Positions 8,029 through 16,065 are shown, numbered from the stretch's first letter. The stretch: DNA of 24,931 bases from Planctomycetaceae bacterium (GCA_002685335.1 NYWY01000056.1:1-24931); one strand, 5' to 3'. Numbers and translations: made by a program. The notes: generated by a model not told the origin, from the letters alone.

Positions 8029-8763
8029 ATGCCTTCTTCCTCGTTTGCTCGGACCGCCGGCCCAATCCCCGGACGAACCCTGGTCCTCTTCGACATCGAC
8101 GGGACGCTCCTGGACACTCAGGATGCGGGCGTGGATGCCTATGTCCGCGCGGGTCGAGCGGTCCTCGGTGCGGAGTTCCGGTTCGAGGGGGTTCCGCTGC
8201 AGGGCCGGCTGGATCACGAGAACTATGCCGATGCCATCGCCCGTCATTGTCCGGGCACCAGCCATCAGGAGCATCAATCTGCGTTTCGTCTCGCCTACGC
8301 CGGAGCGCTCGAGGAGATCGCGGACGAGATGGGTGGCTTTCGTCCCTGTCCCGGAGTCGCCGGCCTGGTGGCGGCGCTCGATGCCGATGATCGCTTCGAA
8401 GTCGGGCTCCTCACTGGCAATTGGGAGGAGACCGGACGTTTCAAGATCCGTCGCAGCGGGCTCGACGATCGGATCTACGGATGCAATGCCTTCGCGGACG
8501 ACGGCGACCATCGGGATGAGCTGGTTCCCGTCGCGCGCACGCGATTCCTCGCACGTCATGGGCGGTCACCGGCGAAGACCGTGGTGGTGGGCGATACGCC
8601 CCGGGACGTCGCCTGTGCCCTCGCGGGAGGAGCGATCCCCCTCGCGGTCGCGACCGGAGTGTTCGGGCGAACGGATCTGATGGACGCCGGCGCCGCTCTG
8701 GCGGTCTCGAATCTGGAGGATCATGACATGCTTCTCGAATTCCTCCGTCCGGATCCGGTCTGA
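8029..8763 (+). CDS. HAD-superfamily hydrolase (phosphoglycolate-phosphatase-like)
   Basis: A 244-residue cytosolic HAD phosphatase. Motif I is LVLFDIDGTLLDT with nucleophile D22 and acid/base D24. A helical cap follows. Motif II is in GLLTGNWEETGRFKI, and motif IV is VVVGDTPRDVACALAGG. The layout is that of subfamily I HADs with a C1 cap, such as phosphoglycolate phosphatase and beta-phosphoglucomutase. It begins 11 bp after the dxs stop and is probably co-transcribed. An in-frame TTG at 8014 overlaps the dxs stop and could couple translation, but ATG 8029 is preferred. The substrate is unknown. Its position behind dxs invites a sugar-phosphate or prenyl-phosphate role, but that is only proximity. 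Confidence 0.85.
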   Translation: MPSSSFARTAGPIPGRTLVLFDIDGTLLDTQDAGVDAYVRAGRAVLGAEFRFEGVPLQGRLDHENYADAIARHCPGTSHQEHQSAFRLAYAGALEEIADEMGGFRPCPGVAGLVAALDADDRFEVGLLTGNWEETGRFKIRRSGLDDRIYGCNAFADDGDHRDELVPVARTRFLARHGRSPAKTVVVGDTPRDVACALAGGAIPLAVATGVFGRTDLMDAGAALAVSNLEDHDMLLEFLRPDPV

Positions 8764-8777
8764 GAGATCGAATCACC

Positions 8778-8827
8778 GAGGCCCCGGAGGCGTTGCCGGC
8801 CACGGGCCTCCCGGGCCGGAAGTCCTC
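8778..8827. terminator. inverted repeats between convergent HAD and SpoIIE genes
   Basis: GAGGCCC (8778-8784) pairs with GGGCCTC (8804-8810), and an overlapping alternative pairs CCGGCC with GGCCGG. There is no T-run on either strand, so this is at most a structure shared by two converging transcripts. Confidence 0.3.
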
Positions 8828-8833
8828 CGGGAA

Positions 8834-10861
8834 TCAGATCGTCTTGACCACCACGATCGTCACGTCATCGGCGGGTCGGTCATGGCCTCGGAAGAGGTCG
8901 GCGGCCTCCACCACGGCCTTGGTGATCTCGTCGGCCGTTCGATCCCGGTTGGCTCGGATGACCTCGCGGAGTCGGTCCTTGCCGAAGAAATCACCGTCGG
9001 GATCGACCGTCTCCCAGACGCCGTCGGTGGCCGCGAGCACGATCGAGCCGGGACCGTGGAGCGACGTTTGAAGTTCTTCGAATCGCTCGTCTTCGACGAT
9101 TCCCAGGGGCACGTTGCCGCCTTCGGGCTCGACGAATCGATCCTCGACCGGGTCGTAGATGATCGGAGGATCATGCCCCGCGCTGGCCCACCGGAACCCG
9201 GATCCGTCGGGTGCGATCAGGAGCAGCAGCAGGGTCATGAATCGGCCGGCGGGAACGTCTTCGACCAGCACCGCGTTCACATCGTCGAGAAGTGGCCCCA
9301 GTCCCGTGGCATGTCGCAACCGGGTTCGAATCGCCGCCCGGGCGGTGGCCATGATCAGGGCCGCGCCGATGCCGTGTCCGGTCACGTCCCCGATCACCGC
9401 GAGGGTGGACCCCGCTTCGGTGTCAAACAGGGTGCCCTGATCGGGGAAGTCGTAGTAGTCACCGCCGGTCTCGTCGGAGTAGACGTTGGCGGCGGCGATG
9501 TCGAGGGAATGGCTGGACGGTGCGTTGGAAGGCAGGAGATTCTGTTGGACCTCCATGGCGATCTCCATCGCATTCCGCATCTCGTACCGCTCGCGAAGCC
9601 CGGAAGTCATGGCGGAGAGGGCGGTCGAGAGCTCGGCGAATTCGCGGCCACCCTTCGGCTCGAACGTCGCATCGAGATCACCGGCCGCGATCGCGGTGGC
9701 GGTCCCTCGGAGCGCCAGCACCGGTTTCACGATCCGCCTTGCGACGAGGACGCTGCCGACGCCGCAGAACAGAAGGATCGCCACCCCGGCGATCAGCATG
9801 TTCCGACGAACCCGCTGCACGCCGCCAAGGAGATCGCGGTCGGGAATGGCCACCACCAGATGCCAGTCGGGTCCGGTCTCCAGGCCGAGCGGTTCGTTCT
9901 CGACCTCCCAGACCTCGCCTCCGGAGTCCTCGAATCGTAGGACCGTCGGATCCCCGCCGTCGCGCGGACTGCGGGCGATCTCCTTCGCGACTTCGACCAA
10001 GAGAGAATCGGAAATCGCGGTGGCGGCGAGTACGTCACCGTTCCGACTGAGTTCGACCCCGGGGTCGTCGCAGGCGACCAACCGAGCGTCGCCATTCATG
10101 ATCATCGTTCGGCCATGTTCGGCCACCGTGATCCGGGACATCTGCGCGGACAGGTCCCGAGTCGTGAGCCCGATGTCGATCAGACCGAGGAGTTCACCGT
10201 CATCCGTCAGAATCCGCCGGCTCAATCCGCAGCCGATGGGCGGTGGACGTTCGGTTGAAGCCCAGACGTAGAGCGGCGTCCAACCGCCGGTTGGCGGCGC
10301 GCTGATCGCCGTCCGGTACCAGGGACGTTGGGACACGTCGTAGTCGTAGCTTCCGATCGCGGGCTCCACCCGACGGCCCTGGTCGTCGAGCGTCCACTCC
10401 GTCGCGCGTCCCGGATCGGCGGAGTCGTGCAGGGTGAGTCGCAGGTCGCCGTTGCTTGCCTGTTCGACCCACATCACGTCGTTCTTCGGGGTCACGAAGA
10501 GAACCGCACCGATCGACGGGAAGCCGCGGACGTAGTCCGAGGCGAGCCCGCCCAGCCCGATGAGGTCCGCCGCGGTCTCGAGCCGGATGGTTCGTGATCG
10601 CACACGATCGGTGAGGAGGTCGGAGATCCGACGAGGTTCGGTCAGCGTGTCGAGCACCGCGAGCCGCATGCGTTCCGTGGCCTGATGCACGATCTGATCG
10701 ACCAGGGTCCGATTGGAGTCTCTCATGCCGGACGTGGCGAGCGTGCCCATCAGCAGCACCACCACGGTCAACGCGAGCGCCAGTAGGACCGGGTAGGAGA
10801 CCGCGATCGACATTCCACGACGAGCGATCACGGATTCGGATGATTCCGGGTTGGTCGTCAT
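8834..10861 (-). CDS. membrane sensor protein phosphatase: dCache - HAMP - PP2C (SpoIIE/RsbU type)
   Basis: A 675-residue bitopic signalling protein. A transmembrane helix near residues 17-42 is followed by a large periplasmic domain of about 310 residues with double-Cache character (YDYDVSQRPWYRTA, PLYVW, GLIDIGL). A second helix (354-376) leads to a HAMP linker (to about 426) and a metal-dependent PP2C/SpoIIE phosphatase domain with GGDYYDF (D468), GDVTGHGIGAALIMA (D492), ASAGHDPPIIYD, ATDGVWE and PADDVTIVVV. RsbU-like enzymes typically dephosphorylate an anti-sigma-factor antagonist in a partner-switching pathway; no antagonist or anti-sigma gene is in the window. The start at 10861 overlaps the peroxiredoxin stop as TGATG, so the two are translationally coupled. 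The upstream open frame is antisense-like and out of frame with the peroxiredoxin. Confidence 0.92.
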   Translation of the reverse strand: MTTNPESSESVIARRGMSIAVSYPVLLALALTVVVLLMGTLATSGMRDSNRTLVDQIVHQATERMRLAVLDTLTEPRRISDLLTDRVRSRTIRLETAADLIGLGGLASDYVRGFPSIGAVLFVTPKNDVMWVEQASNGDLRLTLHDSADPGRATEWTLDDQGRRVEPAIGSYDYDVSQRPWYRTAISAPPTGGWTPLYVWASTERPPPIGCGLSRRILTDDGELLGLIDIGLTTRDLSAQMSRITVAEHGRTMIMNGDARLVACDDPGVELSRNGDVLAATAISDSLLVEVAKEIARSPRDGGDPTVLRFEDSGGEVWEVENEPLGLETGPDWHLVVAIPDRDLLGGVQRVRRNMLIAGVAILLFCGVGSVLVARRIVKPVLALRGTATAIAAGDLDATFEPKGGREFAELSTALSAMTSGLRERYEMRNAMEIAMEVQQNLLPSNAPSSHSLDIAAANVYSDETGGDYYDFPDQGTLFDTEAGSTLAVIGDVTGHGIGAALIMATARAAIRTRLRHATGLGPLLDDVNAVLVEDVPAGRFMTLLLLLIAPDGSGFRWASAGHDPPIIYDPVEDRFVEPEGGNVPLGIVEDERFEELQTSLHGPGSIVLAATDGVWETVDPDGDFFGKDRLREVIRANRDRTADEITKAVVEAADLFRGHDRPADDVTIVVVKTI

Positions 10862-11340
10862 CAGCGTGACTTCGCGGCGTGGCAGTGCTTGACGGCGGTC
10901 TTGATGGCGTCGAAATCGACCATGTTTCCAGGGTCCTTCATCACTTCGGCGTGGGTGACCGTTCCGGCCTCGTCGACCACGAAGGCGGCGCGAGTCGCGA
11001 CCCCCTTCTGGCCGAAGAAGTCGGGCAGCAGGACCCCCCAGTCCGCCGAGGTGTCCTTGTTGAAGTCGCTGAGCAACGGGAAGGGAAGCCGCTCGAGCTC
11101 GCGGAACTTGGCCGCCACGAAGCAACTGTCGATCGAGATCCCGTAGACGGCGGCCCCCATCTCGCTCCAGTCGCTCCAGTCGTCACGGACCGTGCAGACT
11201 TCGTCGGTGCAGACCCCGCTGAAGGCCAGCGGGAAGAAGAGAATCACGGTTGGTCCTTCGCTCCAGTCGATGTCGACGACATGTCCGGGGGCGTCGGAAA
11301 GCGCGATGGACGGGGCGGTATGGCCCGGCTCGATGGACAT
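10861..11340 (-). CDS. peroxiredoxin (AhpC/TSA family, AhpE/BCP-like)
   Basis: A 159-residue thiol peroxidase that reduces hydrogen peroxide or organic hydroperoxides. The family motif PxxxT/SxxC reads PLAFSGVC, giving peroxidatic C44. A second cysteine, C49, lies five residues later in GVCTDEVC, the spacing of atypical two-Cys (BCP-type) enzymes. Further cysteines occur in SIDSCFVAAKF and near the C-terminus (KHCHAAKSR). The thioredoxin-fold order (VILFFPLAF, YGISIDS, PFPLLSDFNKD, GVATRAAFVVDEAGTV) is intact. The start MSIEPGH at 11340 has GGAG seven bases upstream. Its stop overlaps the start of the sensor phosphatase gene. The upstream extension of the frame looks non-coding. Confidence 0.93.
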   Translation of the reverse strand: MSIEPGHTAPSIALSDAPGHVVDIDWSEGPTVILFFPLAFSGVCTDEVCTVRDDWSDWSEMGAAVYGISIDSCFVAAKFRELERLPFPLLSDFNKDTSADWGVLLPDFFGQKGVATRAAFVVDEAGTVTHAEVMKDPGNMVDFDAIKTAVKHCHAAKSR

Positions 11341-11692
11341 GGAGTGGCTCCGTTCGTGGTGGCGGGTGGTGGCGGATGACCGCGAGGGTCGATGGCGAGC
11401 GATCACGGCGTCGGGTGGGATTCTGATTTTCGGACCCCGCCCTCCGGAGCGTACCCCAGTGACTGAAAACGATCCTGCCACTCACGGGAATCATGAATTC
11501 CTCCCCCCCATTGTTGAATTCTTGATGCTCATGTGCGAATTTGGAACTACGCTGGAGACGTTCGGCGTCCCGCGCGTCCTTCTGGATCCCAGAATGCCGG
11601 ATTTCGTGGGGCATCCGCCCGCTCGTGCTCGAGATATTCGTTCCGTGCCTCGCCGGTGTCCCGCCGCGCGATCGCCATGAGGAGTTTCAGAC
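11341..11692. other. divergent intergenic region, peroxiredoxin / cysteine-rich protein
   Basis: This 352-bp region separates divergent genes. It contains an AT-richer patch (about 11490-11550) with TTGATG at 11522-11527 and TACGCT at 11548-11553. That is a possible forward promoter, although the 20-bp spacing is long. The first gene of the cysteine-rich pair has a clear Shine-Dalgarno (GAGGAG, 8 nt before ATG 11693), so its leader would be about 130 nt. I see no further gene or strong structure. Confidence 0.35.
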
Positions 11693-14008
11693 ATGATTCG
11701 ACGAACCAGCCTTGTCCGGGGCGGGCTCTCGTTGGCGACCGCGTTCGCGGTCTCCAGCGTCGCCGCTGCCGGTGGAGATCCCTTCGAATGTGGTGATCCG
11801 GAGGCGGGAAGCTGCCTCGAGGACACGGGCACCCCCGCCTGTTCGGATGCACTCTGTTGCAACCTGGTCTGCGAGAGCGACCTTTTCTGTTGCGAAGTGG
11901 TCTGGGATGCGAGCTGTGCCGACTTCGCCCTCACCCTGTGCGGTGGCGACAGCGGTTGCGGTGATCCGGCATCCGGAGGGTGCGACGTCCCGAACGGCAC
12001 CCCCGGGTGCGACGACCTTGATTGCTGCACCGCGGTCTGCAACGCCGACCCCTACTGTTGCGACACCGCCTGGGATTCCCTGTGTGCGGCCGCCTCGGTC
12101 ACCGTCTGCTTCGACGGGCCGGCGCCCGAGAACGACCTCTGCGCCGACGCCACCGATCTCGGCACCGGCGATTCGATCACGGCCTTCAGCACCCTCGGGG
12201 CCATCAACGACGGTCCGGATCTTCCGGCGGAGTGCGAGAGCTTCGGCGAAGTCACCATCCGAGGCGACATCTGGTTCACCTGGACGGCGAGCACCGATGA
12301 GATCGTGCTGATCTCGACCTGCAACGACGCCGACTTCGATACCCGGCTGGCCCTCTGGACCGGCGATTGCGACAACCTGGTCTTCGTGGCCTGCAACGAC
12401 GACGGCCTCGGTTGCGAGGGTTTCACCTCTCAGATGATCTCCCCGGTCACCGCGGGAACCACCTACTACATCCAGCTCGGCGGTTTCAATCCCCCCGCCG
12501 CGGGTACCGGCAACCTCACGGTCTGTGAAGGCGACGCCTGCCTTGCGGGCTGCGTGGACTCCTGTGCGAAGTCCGACGTGATCGAGACCGAATTCTGCGG
12601 CGAGGACACCAACGGTGGTTGCAACGATCCCAGCGGAGGGAACGCCTCCCAGCCCATCAACGTGGGTGATTCGGTCTGCGGCAACATGTGGGCGTCCGGC
12701 GGCCTTCGGGACACCGACTGGTTCGACTTCACGCTCGATGCCGTCTCGAACGCTTCGGTCACCATCGATGCGAACGTTTCCGCGGTGGTGCTCTTCATCA
12801 GTCAGGAATGTCCCGACCCGTCGATCGTGATCGGTGACGTCACCGAATGCGGCGGCGCGGTCACCGCCTGCCTTCCCGCGGGCGACTACTACGTCTTCGT
12901 CGGTCCCAACGGATTCGACGGAATCCCCTGCGGCAGCGGACCGCTGAATCTCTACCGATTCACGCTCGATGCGGAACCGGTCGAAAGCGTCCCCGGCGAC
13001 GTCTGCGACGATGCGATCGATCTCGGATCGTTCTCCGGTGACGTGGCGGTGGACACCAACTGCACCGGAACCGATGGTGCCGATCTGCCGATCTCCTGTG
13101 ACAGTTACGGCTCCGTCACGATCTACGGCGATCTCTTCTACCGCTGGACCGTCCCCACGGACGGCGACTGGTCGGTCTCGACCTGCAATCAGGCGGACTT
13201 CGACACCCGGCTCGCCGCGTTCGACTCCTGTGCGGGCTCGCTCGTGGCCTGCAACGATGACGGAGTCGGATGTGCGAACTACTCCTCCCTCATGTCCCTG
13301 CCCGGACTCACGGCCGGTACGGAGCTGATCATTCAGATCGGCGCCTGGGAGGCTGGAGTGCAGGGAACTGCGACCATGACCATCGCCGAAGGCAGTGGTG
13401 GTCCGGAAGTTCCCGAGAACGACGAGTGTGAAGGGGCGACGCCCATCGTCGACGGTTCGGTGGTGGTCTCCACCCTCGGAGCAACCGATTCCGGCCAGGT
13501 CCTTCCCGCGGAGTGTGCGGACTTCGGGAACGATCAGATCTACGGTGACGTCTGGTTCACCTATCAGCCCGCCTGTGCCGGCAACGTGACCATGTCCTTC
13601 TGCGTCGCCAATGATTCGACCTTCGACACCAAGATGGCGATCTACAAGGGTGATTGCAACGGCGAGATCATCGCCTGCAACGACGACACCTGCGGGCTGA
13701 TCTCCGAGGTCTCCTTCGCCACCGATTGCGAGAGCGTGTACTACGTCCGGATCGGTAGCTATGGAATCAACACCACCGGTACCGCGACCCTTGATGTCTC
13801 GTGCACGGGAGACGACTGCGGCAGTGATGGCTGCTCGGCCGACTTCAATGACGACGGCATGGTGGATGGGGCCGACTACGGGTTCATTCTTGCCGCGTGG
13901 GGACCCTGCACCGGATCCTGTCCGGAGGATCTGAACGGTGACGACGTGGTTGATGGTGCCGACGTCGGCCAGCTTCTCATTCAGTGGGGTGAATGCTCGA
14001 CCCCCTGA
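11693..14008 (+). CDS. secreted cysteine-rich protein with PPC-like repeats and C-terminal dockerin-like domain
   Basis: A 771-residue exported protein. Residues 1-26 form a Sec signal peptide (MIRRTSL, hydrophobic core, cut near VAAAG). Residues 33-139 hold two ten-cysteine modules with identical cysteine spacing. From about 145 to 710 come four beta-rich units, three of which share the pattern GDxWFTW/YRW, then C-x-x-(A/S)DFDTRLA, then ACNDDxxGC, then GTxYYIQLG. These resemble bacterial pre-peptidase C-terminal (PPC) domains. The C-terminus (from about 713) has two calcium-loop repeats, DFNDDGMVDGADYG and DLNGDDVVDGADVG, each followed by A/Q-W-G-x-C, matching dockerin-like tails common in Phycisphaerae proteins. 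No catalytic motif is visible, so it is probably a structural or adhesive surface protein. The ATG at 11693 has GAGGAG eight bases upstream. A strong terminator follows. Confidence 0.88.
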   Translation: MIRRTSLVRGGLSLATAFAVSSVAAAGGDPFECGDPEAGSCLEDTGTPACSDALCCNLVCESDLFCCEVVWDASCADFALTLCGGDSGCGDPASGGCDVPNGTPGCDDLDCCTAVCNADPYCCDTAWDSLCAAASVTVCFDGPAPENDLCADATDLGTGDSITAFSTLGAINDGPDLPAECESFGEVTIRGDIWFTWTASTDEIVLISTCNDADFDTRLALWTGDCDNLVFVACNDDGLGCEGFTSQMISPVTAGTTYYIQLGGFNPPAAGTGNLTVCEGDACLAGCVDSCAKSDVIETEFCGEDTNGGCNDPSGGNASQPINVGDSVCGNMWASGGLRDTDWFDFTLDAVSNASVTIDANVSAVVLFISQECPDPSIVIGDVTECGGAVTACLPAGDYYVFVGPNGFDGIPCGSGPLNLYRFTLDAEPVESVPGDVCDDAIDLGSFSGDVAVDTNCTGTDGADLPISCDSYGSVTIYGDLFYRWTVPTDGDWSVSTCNQADFDTRLAAFDSCAGSLVACNDDGVGCANYSSLMSLPGLTAGTELIIQIGAWEAGVQGTATMTIAEGSGGPEVPENDECEGATPIVDGSVVVSTLGATDSGQVLPAECADFGNDQIYGDVWFTYQPACAGNVTMSFCVANDSTFDTKMAIYKGDCNGEIIACNDDTCGLISEVSFATDCESVYYVRIGSYGINTTGTATLDVSCTGDDCGSDGCSADFNDDGMVDGADYGFILAAWGPCTGSCPEDLNGDDVVDGADVGQLLIQWGECSTP
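11789..12109 (+). repeat. two tandem ten-cysteine modules (protein-level repeat)
   Basis: Residues 33-83 and 89-139 of the encoded protein have the same spacing, C-x7-C-x8-C-x4-CC-x3-C-x5-CC-x7-C-x7-C, with a period of 56 residues and an invariant W-D between the last paired cysteines and the ninth. The DNA copies are diverged, so this is an old duplication. Confidence 0.85.
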
Positions 14009-14064
14009 CGGACGACTTGGACGCGGTTCCCGGACGCTTCGGGAATCCTGGCGTGACTCCGTAT

Positions 14065-14104
14065 CGAGTTCCCCGGCCGTAAGGCCGGGGGACTCGTTTC
14101 TTTC
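14065..14104 (+). terminator. strong intrinsic terminator after the first cysteine-rich gene
   Basis: CGAGTTCCCCGGCC (14065-14078), loop GTAA, then the complementary arm to 14096 make a 14-bp stem with one G-U pair, followed by TTTCTTTC. This isolates the two paralogous genes as separate transcripts. Confidence 0.92.
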
Positions 14105-14280
14105 AGCGGCGGAGGCTCTCGGGGGAGCTATATTCTGGTACTCGGAACTTCGCCGTTCGCCCCGCGTATCAACCGGAGAGCGGTGTCGCTCCGGAACCAG
14201 TCGTCTGGTCAGCTGATCTCACTCGCCCCCTCAGATCACCGGTCGCCGAGCGGCCTTGAATCCCGGATTGAATATCTCCG
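14105..14280 (+). promoter_or_regulatory. leader/promoter region of the second cysteine-rich gene
   Basis: A TATATT at about 14130 is a -10 candidate. A stem near 14173-14194 (CCGGAGAGCG, GTGT, CGCTCCGG, with a two-base bulge) would lie in the leader. No clear Shine-Dalgarno precedes ATG 14281. Confidence 0.3.
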
Positions 14281-16050
14281 ATGCCCTCCGTATCGAACGA
14301 CCGATCCCCCTTCTCCCCGACCTTCCACGCCCTGCTGCTGCTGGCCGCGATGTTCGCGTTCGGGCCTCTGGCGGGGCGCCTGCAGGCCCAGATCTGTCCG
14401 GCGCCGCGAGGTGACTGCCTGGAAGCCCACGAAGGGCCCGGTTGCAACGATGAATCCTGTTGCCTGACGGTGTGCGGGATCGATCCCTTCTGCTGCAAGA
14501 ACTGGGATGCATCCTGCGCCGATGAGGCCTTCCTGACCTGTTCGGGACTCTGCGGCACGGAAGCCAGCGGATCGTGCTTCCGACCCAATGGTTCCGGGGC
14601 CTGTGATGACGCCGGCTGCTGCCAGACGGTCTGTCTCGTCGACCCCTTCTGCTGCGACAACACGTGGGACACCAATTGCGTGATCCTCGCGAGTTTCGCC
14701 TGCGATACCGATGGGGGTGACTGCGGGGCCTCGGGATCTGGGAGTTGTTTCGAAGCCAATGGCTCGGCCGCCTGCGATGATGAGCAGTGTTGCGAGGATG
14801 TCTGTCTCATCGACCCGCGTTGCTGCAACGTGGTCTGGGACATTCTGTGCGTCACCACCGCCGAATCGGTCTGTGTGGAAGGATGCGCCCTGGAGATCGA
14901 TCCGGATGTCGCCCTGGAGGCCGAGGGATGTGACGATTCTGAAAACGATCCATGTGACGGCGGCGAGGCCGAGTCGCTGTCGCCCTTCGAGTTCGTCGCG
15001 GGTTCGTTCCGGTTGGGATTCGACGTGGACGTCTACGAGGTCGACCTCGCGGATCTCGATCTCGATGGTGACGGGGTGGTCAGGGTTCGAACCACGCTGG
15101 TCTCCTCCGCGTTCAGTCGCCTCCAGATCTCCGGCGCCGACTGTGATTCAGAAGTGCTTTTCGAGATCGACGGATCCGGGTGCCTCGGCCGGATCGGTGA
15201 TGTCTGTGTCCCCGCGGGGCCGATCTGGGTGAAGGTGGCGGCCGCGTCCGAGCAGTTCTTCTGTGAGGATCCGGTGTACCTCTTCCAGATCGAGGTCCGG
15301 GACACGTGCGGTGAATACTGTGGCACGGGAGGCGACTGCCTGGTCCCGCGTGACACGCCCGGTTGCGATGATCCGGTCTGTTGTGAATCGATCTGCGAGA
15401 TCGATCCGGCATGCTGCACCTGGGAGTGGGATTCGAGTTGTGCCTCGCTGGCCGCGATCGAATGCGGCGGGCCTCCTCCGGCCAACGATGCGTGTGTCGA
15501 TGCGCAGGTGGCGGAGGTGGGGCTCACCCCGTTCCGTCAACTCCTCTCCACGCTCGACGGACCGGCCGAAGGGTGCGCCGATGATGAACCTCTCGGCGGC
15601 GACGTCTGGTTCCAGCACCGGGTGACCTGCGACGGACTCATGATCTTCGGCACCTGTGGACTTTCGGACTTCGACACCATGATCGAGGTGTACCGCGGCG
15701 GCTGCGACGCCCTCGAGGCGATCGCCTGCGACGACGACGACTTCGCCTGTCAGTCGGGTACGAGTCTCGTTCAGTTCGAGGATGCCGTTTGTGGTGAGAC
15801 GCTTCTGATCCGGATCGCGGGCGTCGATACGGCCACCGGCAACGGCTCATTGGCGATCGAATGCCTCGGAGTCCCCTGCTCCTGTGCCGCTGATCTCAAC
15901 GGCAACGGAGTGGTCGACGGTGCCGACTTCGGATTGCTGCTCGTGGCGTGGGGCCCCTGTGACGGGGACTGTTCCGCCGACCTTGACGGCGACGGCCTGG
16001 TCGGTGGTTCGGACCTTGGAATCATGCTCTCCGCCTGGGGCGGATGCTGA
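14281..16050 (+). CDS. secreted cysteine-rich protein with four ten-cysteine modules and dockerin-like tail
   Basis: A 589-residue paralogue of the preceding gene. After an N-terminal export signal (hydrophobic HALLLLAAMFAFGPLAG, cut near LQA) come three ten-cysteine modules at residues 39-87, 91-141 and 148-198. An acidic beta-rich domain of about 140 residues contains an aspartate-rich LADLDLDGDGVV stretch. A fourth module lies at 347-395. A single PPC-like unit (GDVWFQH, LSDFDTMIEVYRGGC, IACDDDDFAC) follows, and the protein ends in two calcium loops (DLNGNGVVDGADFG and DLDGDGLVGGSDLG) with AWGPC and AWGGC. No enzyme motif is seen. The start ATG 14281 is the first that gives a complete signal peptide. 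The gene is convergent with the acyl-CoA synthetase, 15 bp away. Confidence 0.87.
   Translation: MPSVSNDRSPFSPTFHALLLLAAMFAFGPLAGRLQAQICPAPRGDCLEAHEGPGCNDESCCLTVCGIDPFCCKNWDASCADEAFLTCSGLCGTEASGSCFRPNGSGACDDAGCCQTVCLVDPFCCDNTWDTNCVILASFACDTDGGDCGASGSGSCFEANGSAACDDEQCCEDVCLIDPRCCNVVWDILCVTTAESVCVEGCALEIDPDVALEAEGCDDSENDPCDGGEAESLSPFEFVAGSFRLGFDVDVYEVDLADLDLDGDGVVRVRTTLVSSAFSRLQISGADCDSEVLFEIDGSGCLGRIGDVCVPAGPIWVKVAAASEQFFCEDPVYLFQIEVRDTCGEYCGTGGDCLVPRDTPGCDDPVCCESICEIDPACCTWEWDSSCASLAAIECGGPPPANDACVDAQVAEVGLTPFRQLLSTLDGPAEGCADDEPLGGDVWFQHRVTCDGLMIFGTCGLSDFDTMIEVYRGGCDALEAIACDDDDFACQSGTSLVQFEDAVCGETLLIRIAGVDTATGNGSLAIECLGVPCSCAADLNGNGVVDGADFGLLLVAWGPCDGDCSADLDGDGLVGGSDLGIMLSAWGGC
14395..14874 (+). 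repeat. three tandem ten-cysteine modules
   Basis: Modules 2 and 3 have exactly the cysteine spacing of both modules in the upstream paralogue. Module 1 is one residue shorter in the first gap and in the gap around W-D. All keep CC-x3-C-x5-CC. Confidence 0.85.
15319..15465 (+). repeat. fourth ten-cysteine module
   Basis: Residues 347-395 repeat the pattern (C-x5-C-x8-C-x4-CC-x3-C-x5-CC-x7-C-x7-C), separated from the first three by a beta-rich domain. Only the first gap differs, shorter by two residues. Confidence 0.82.
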
Positions 16051-16065
16051 CCCGACCCGCGACGC

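Noticed and set aside
5696..8065. 789-codon open frame on the minus strand opposite dxs
   Set aside because: The composition is arginine/histidine/glycine-rich with no recognisable motif, and it is fully antisense to the well-supported dxs gene. Long antisense frames are expected in high-GC DNA.
11693..16050. Phage or mobile-element origin for the two large paralogues
   Set aside because: Base composition and codon use look like the neighbours. There are no terminal repeats, integrase or tRNA target, so tandem duplication is the simpler explanation.
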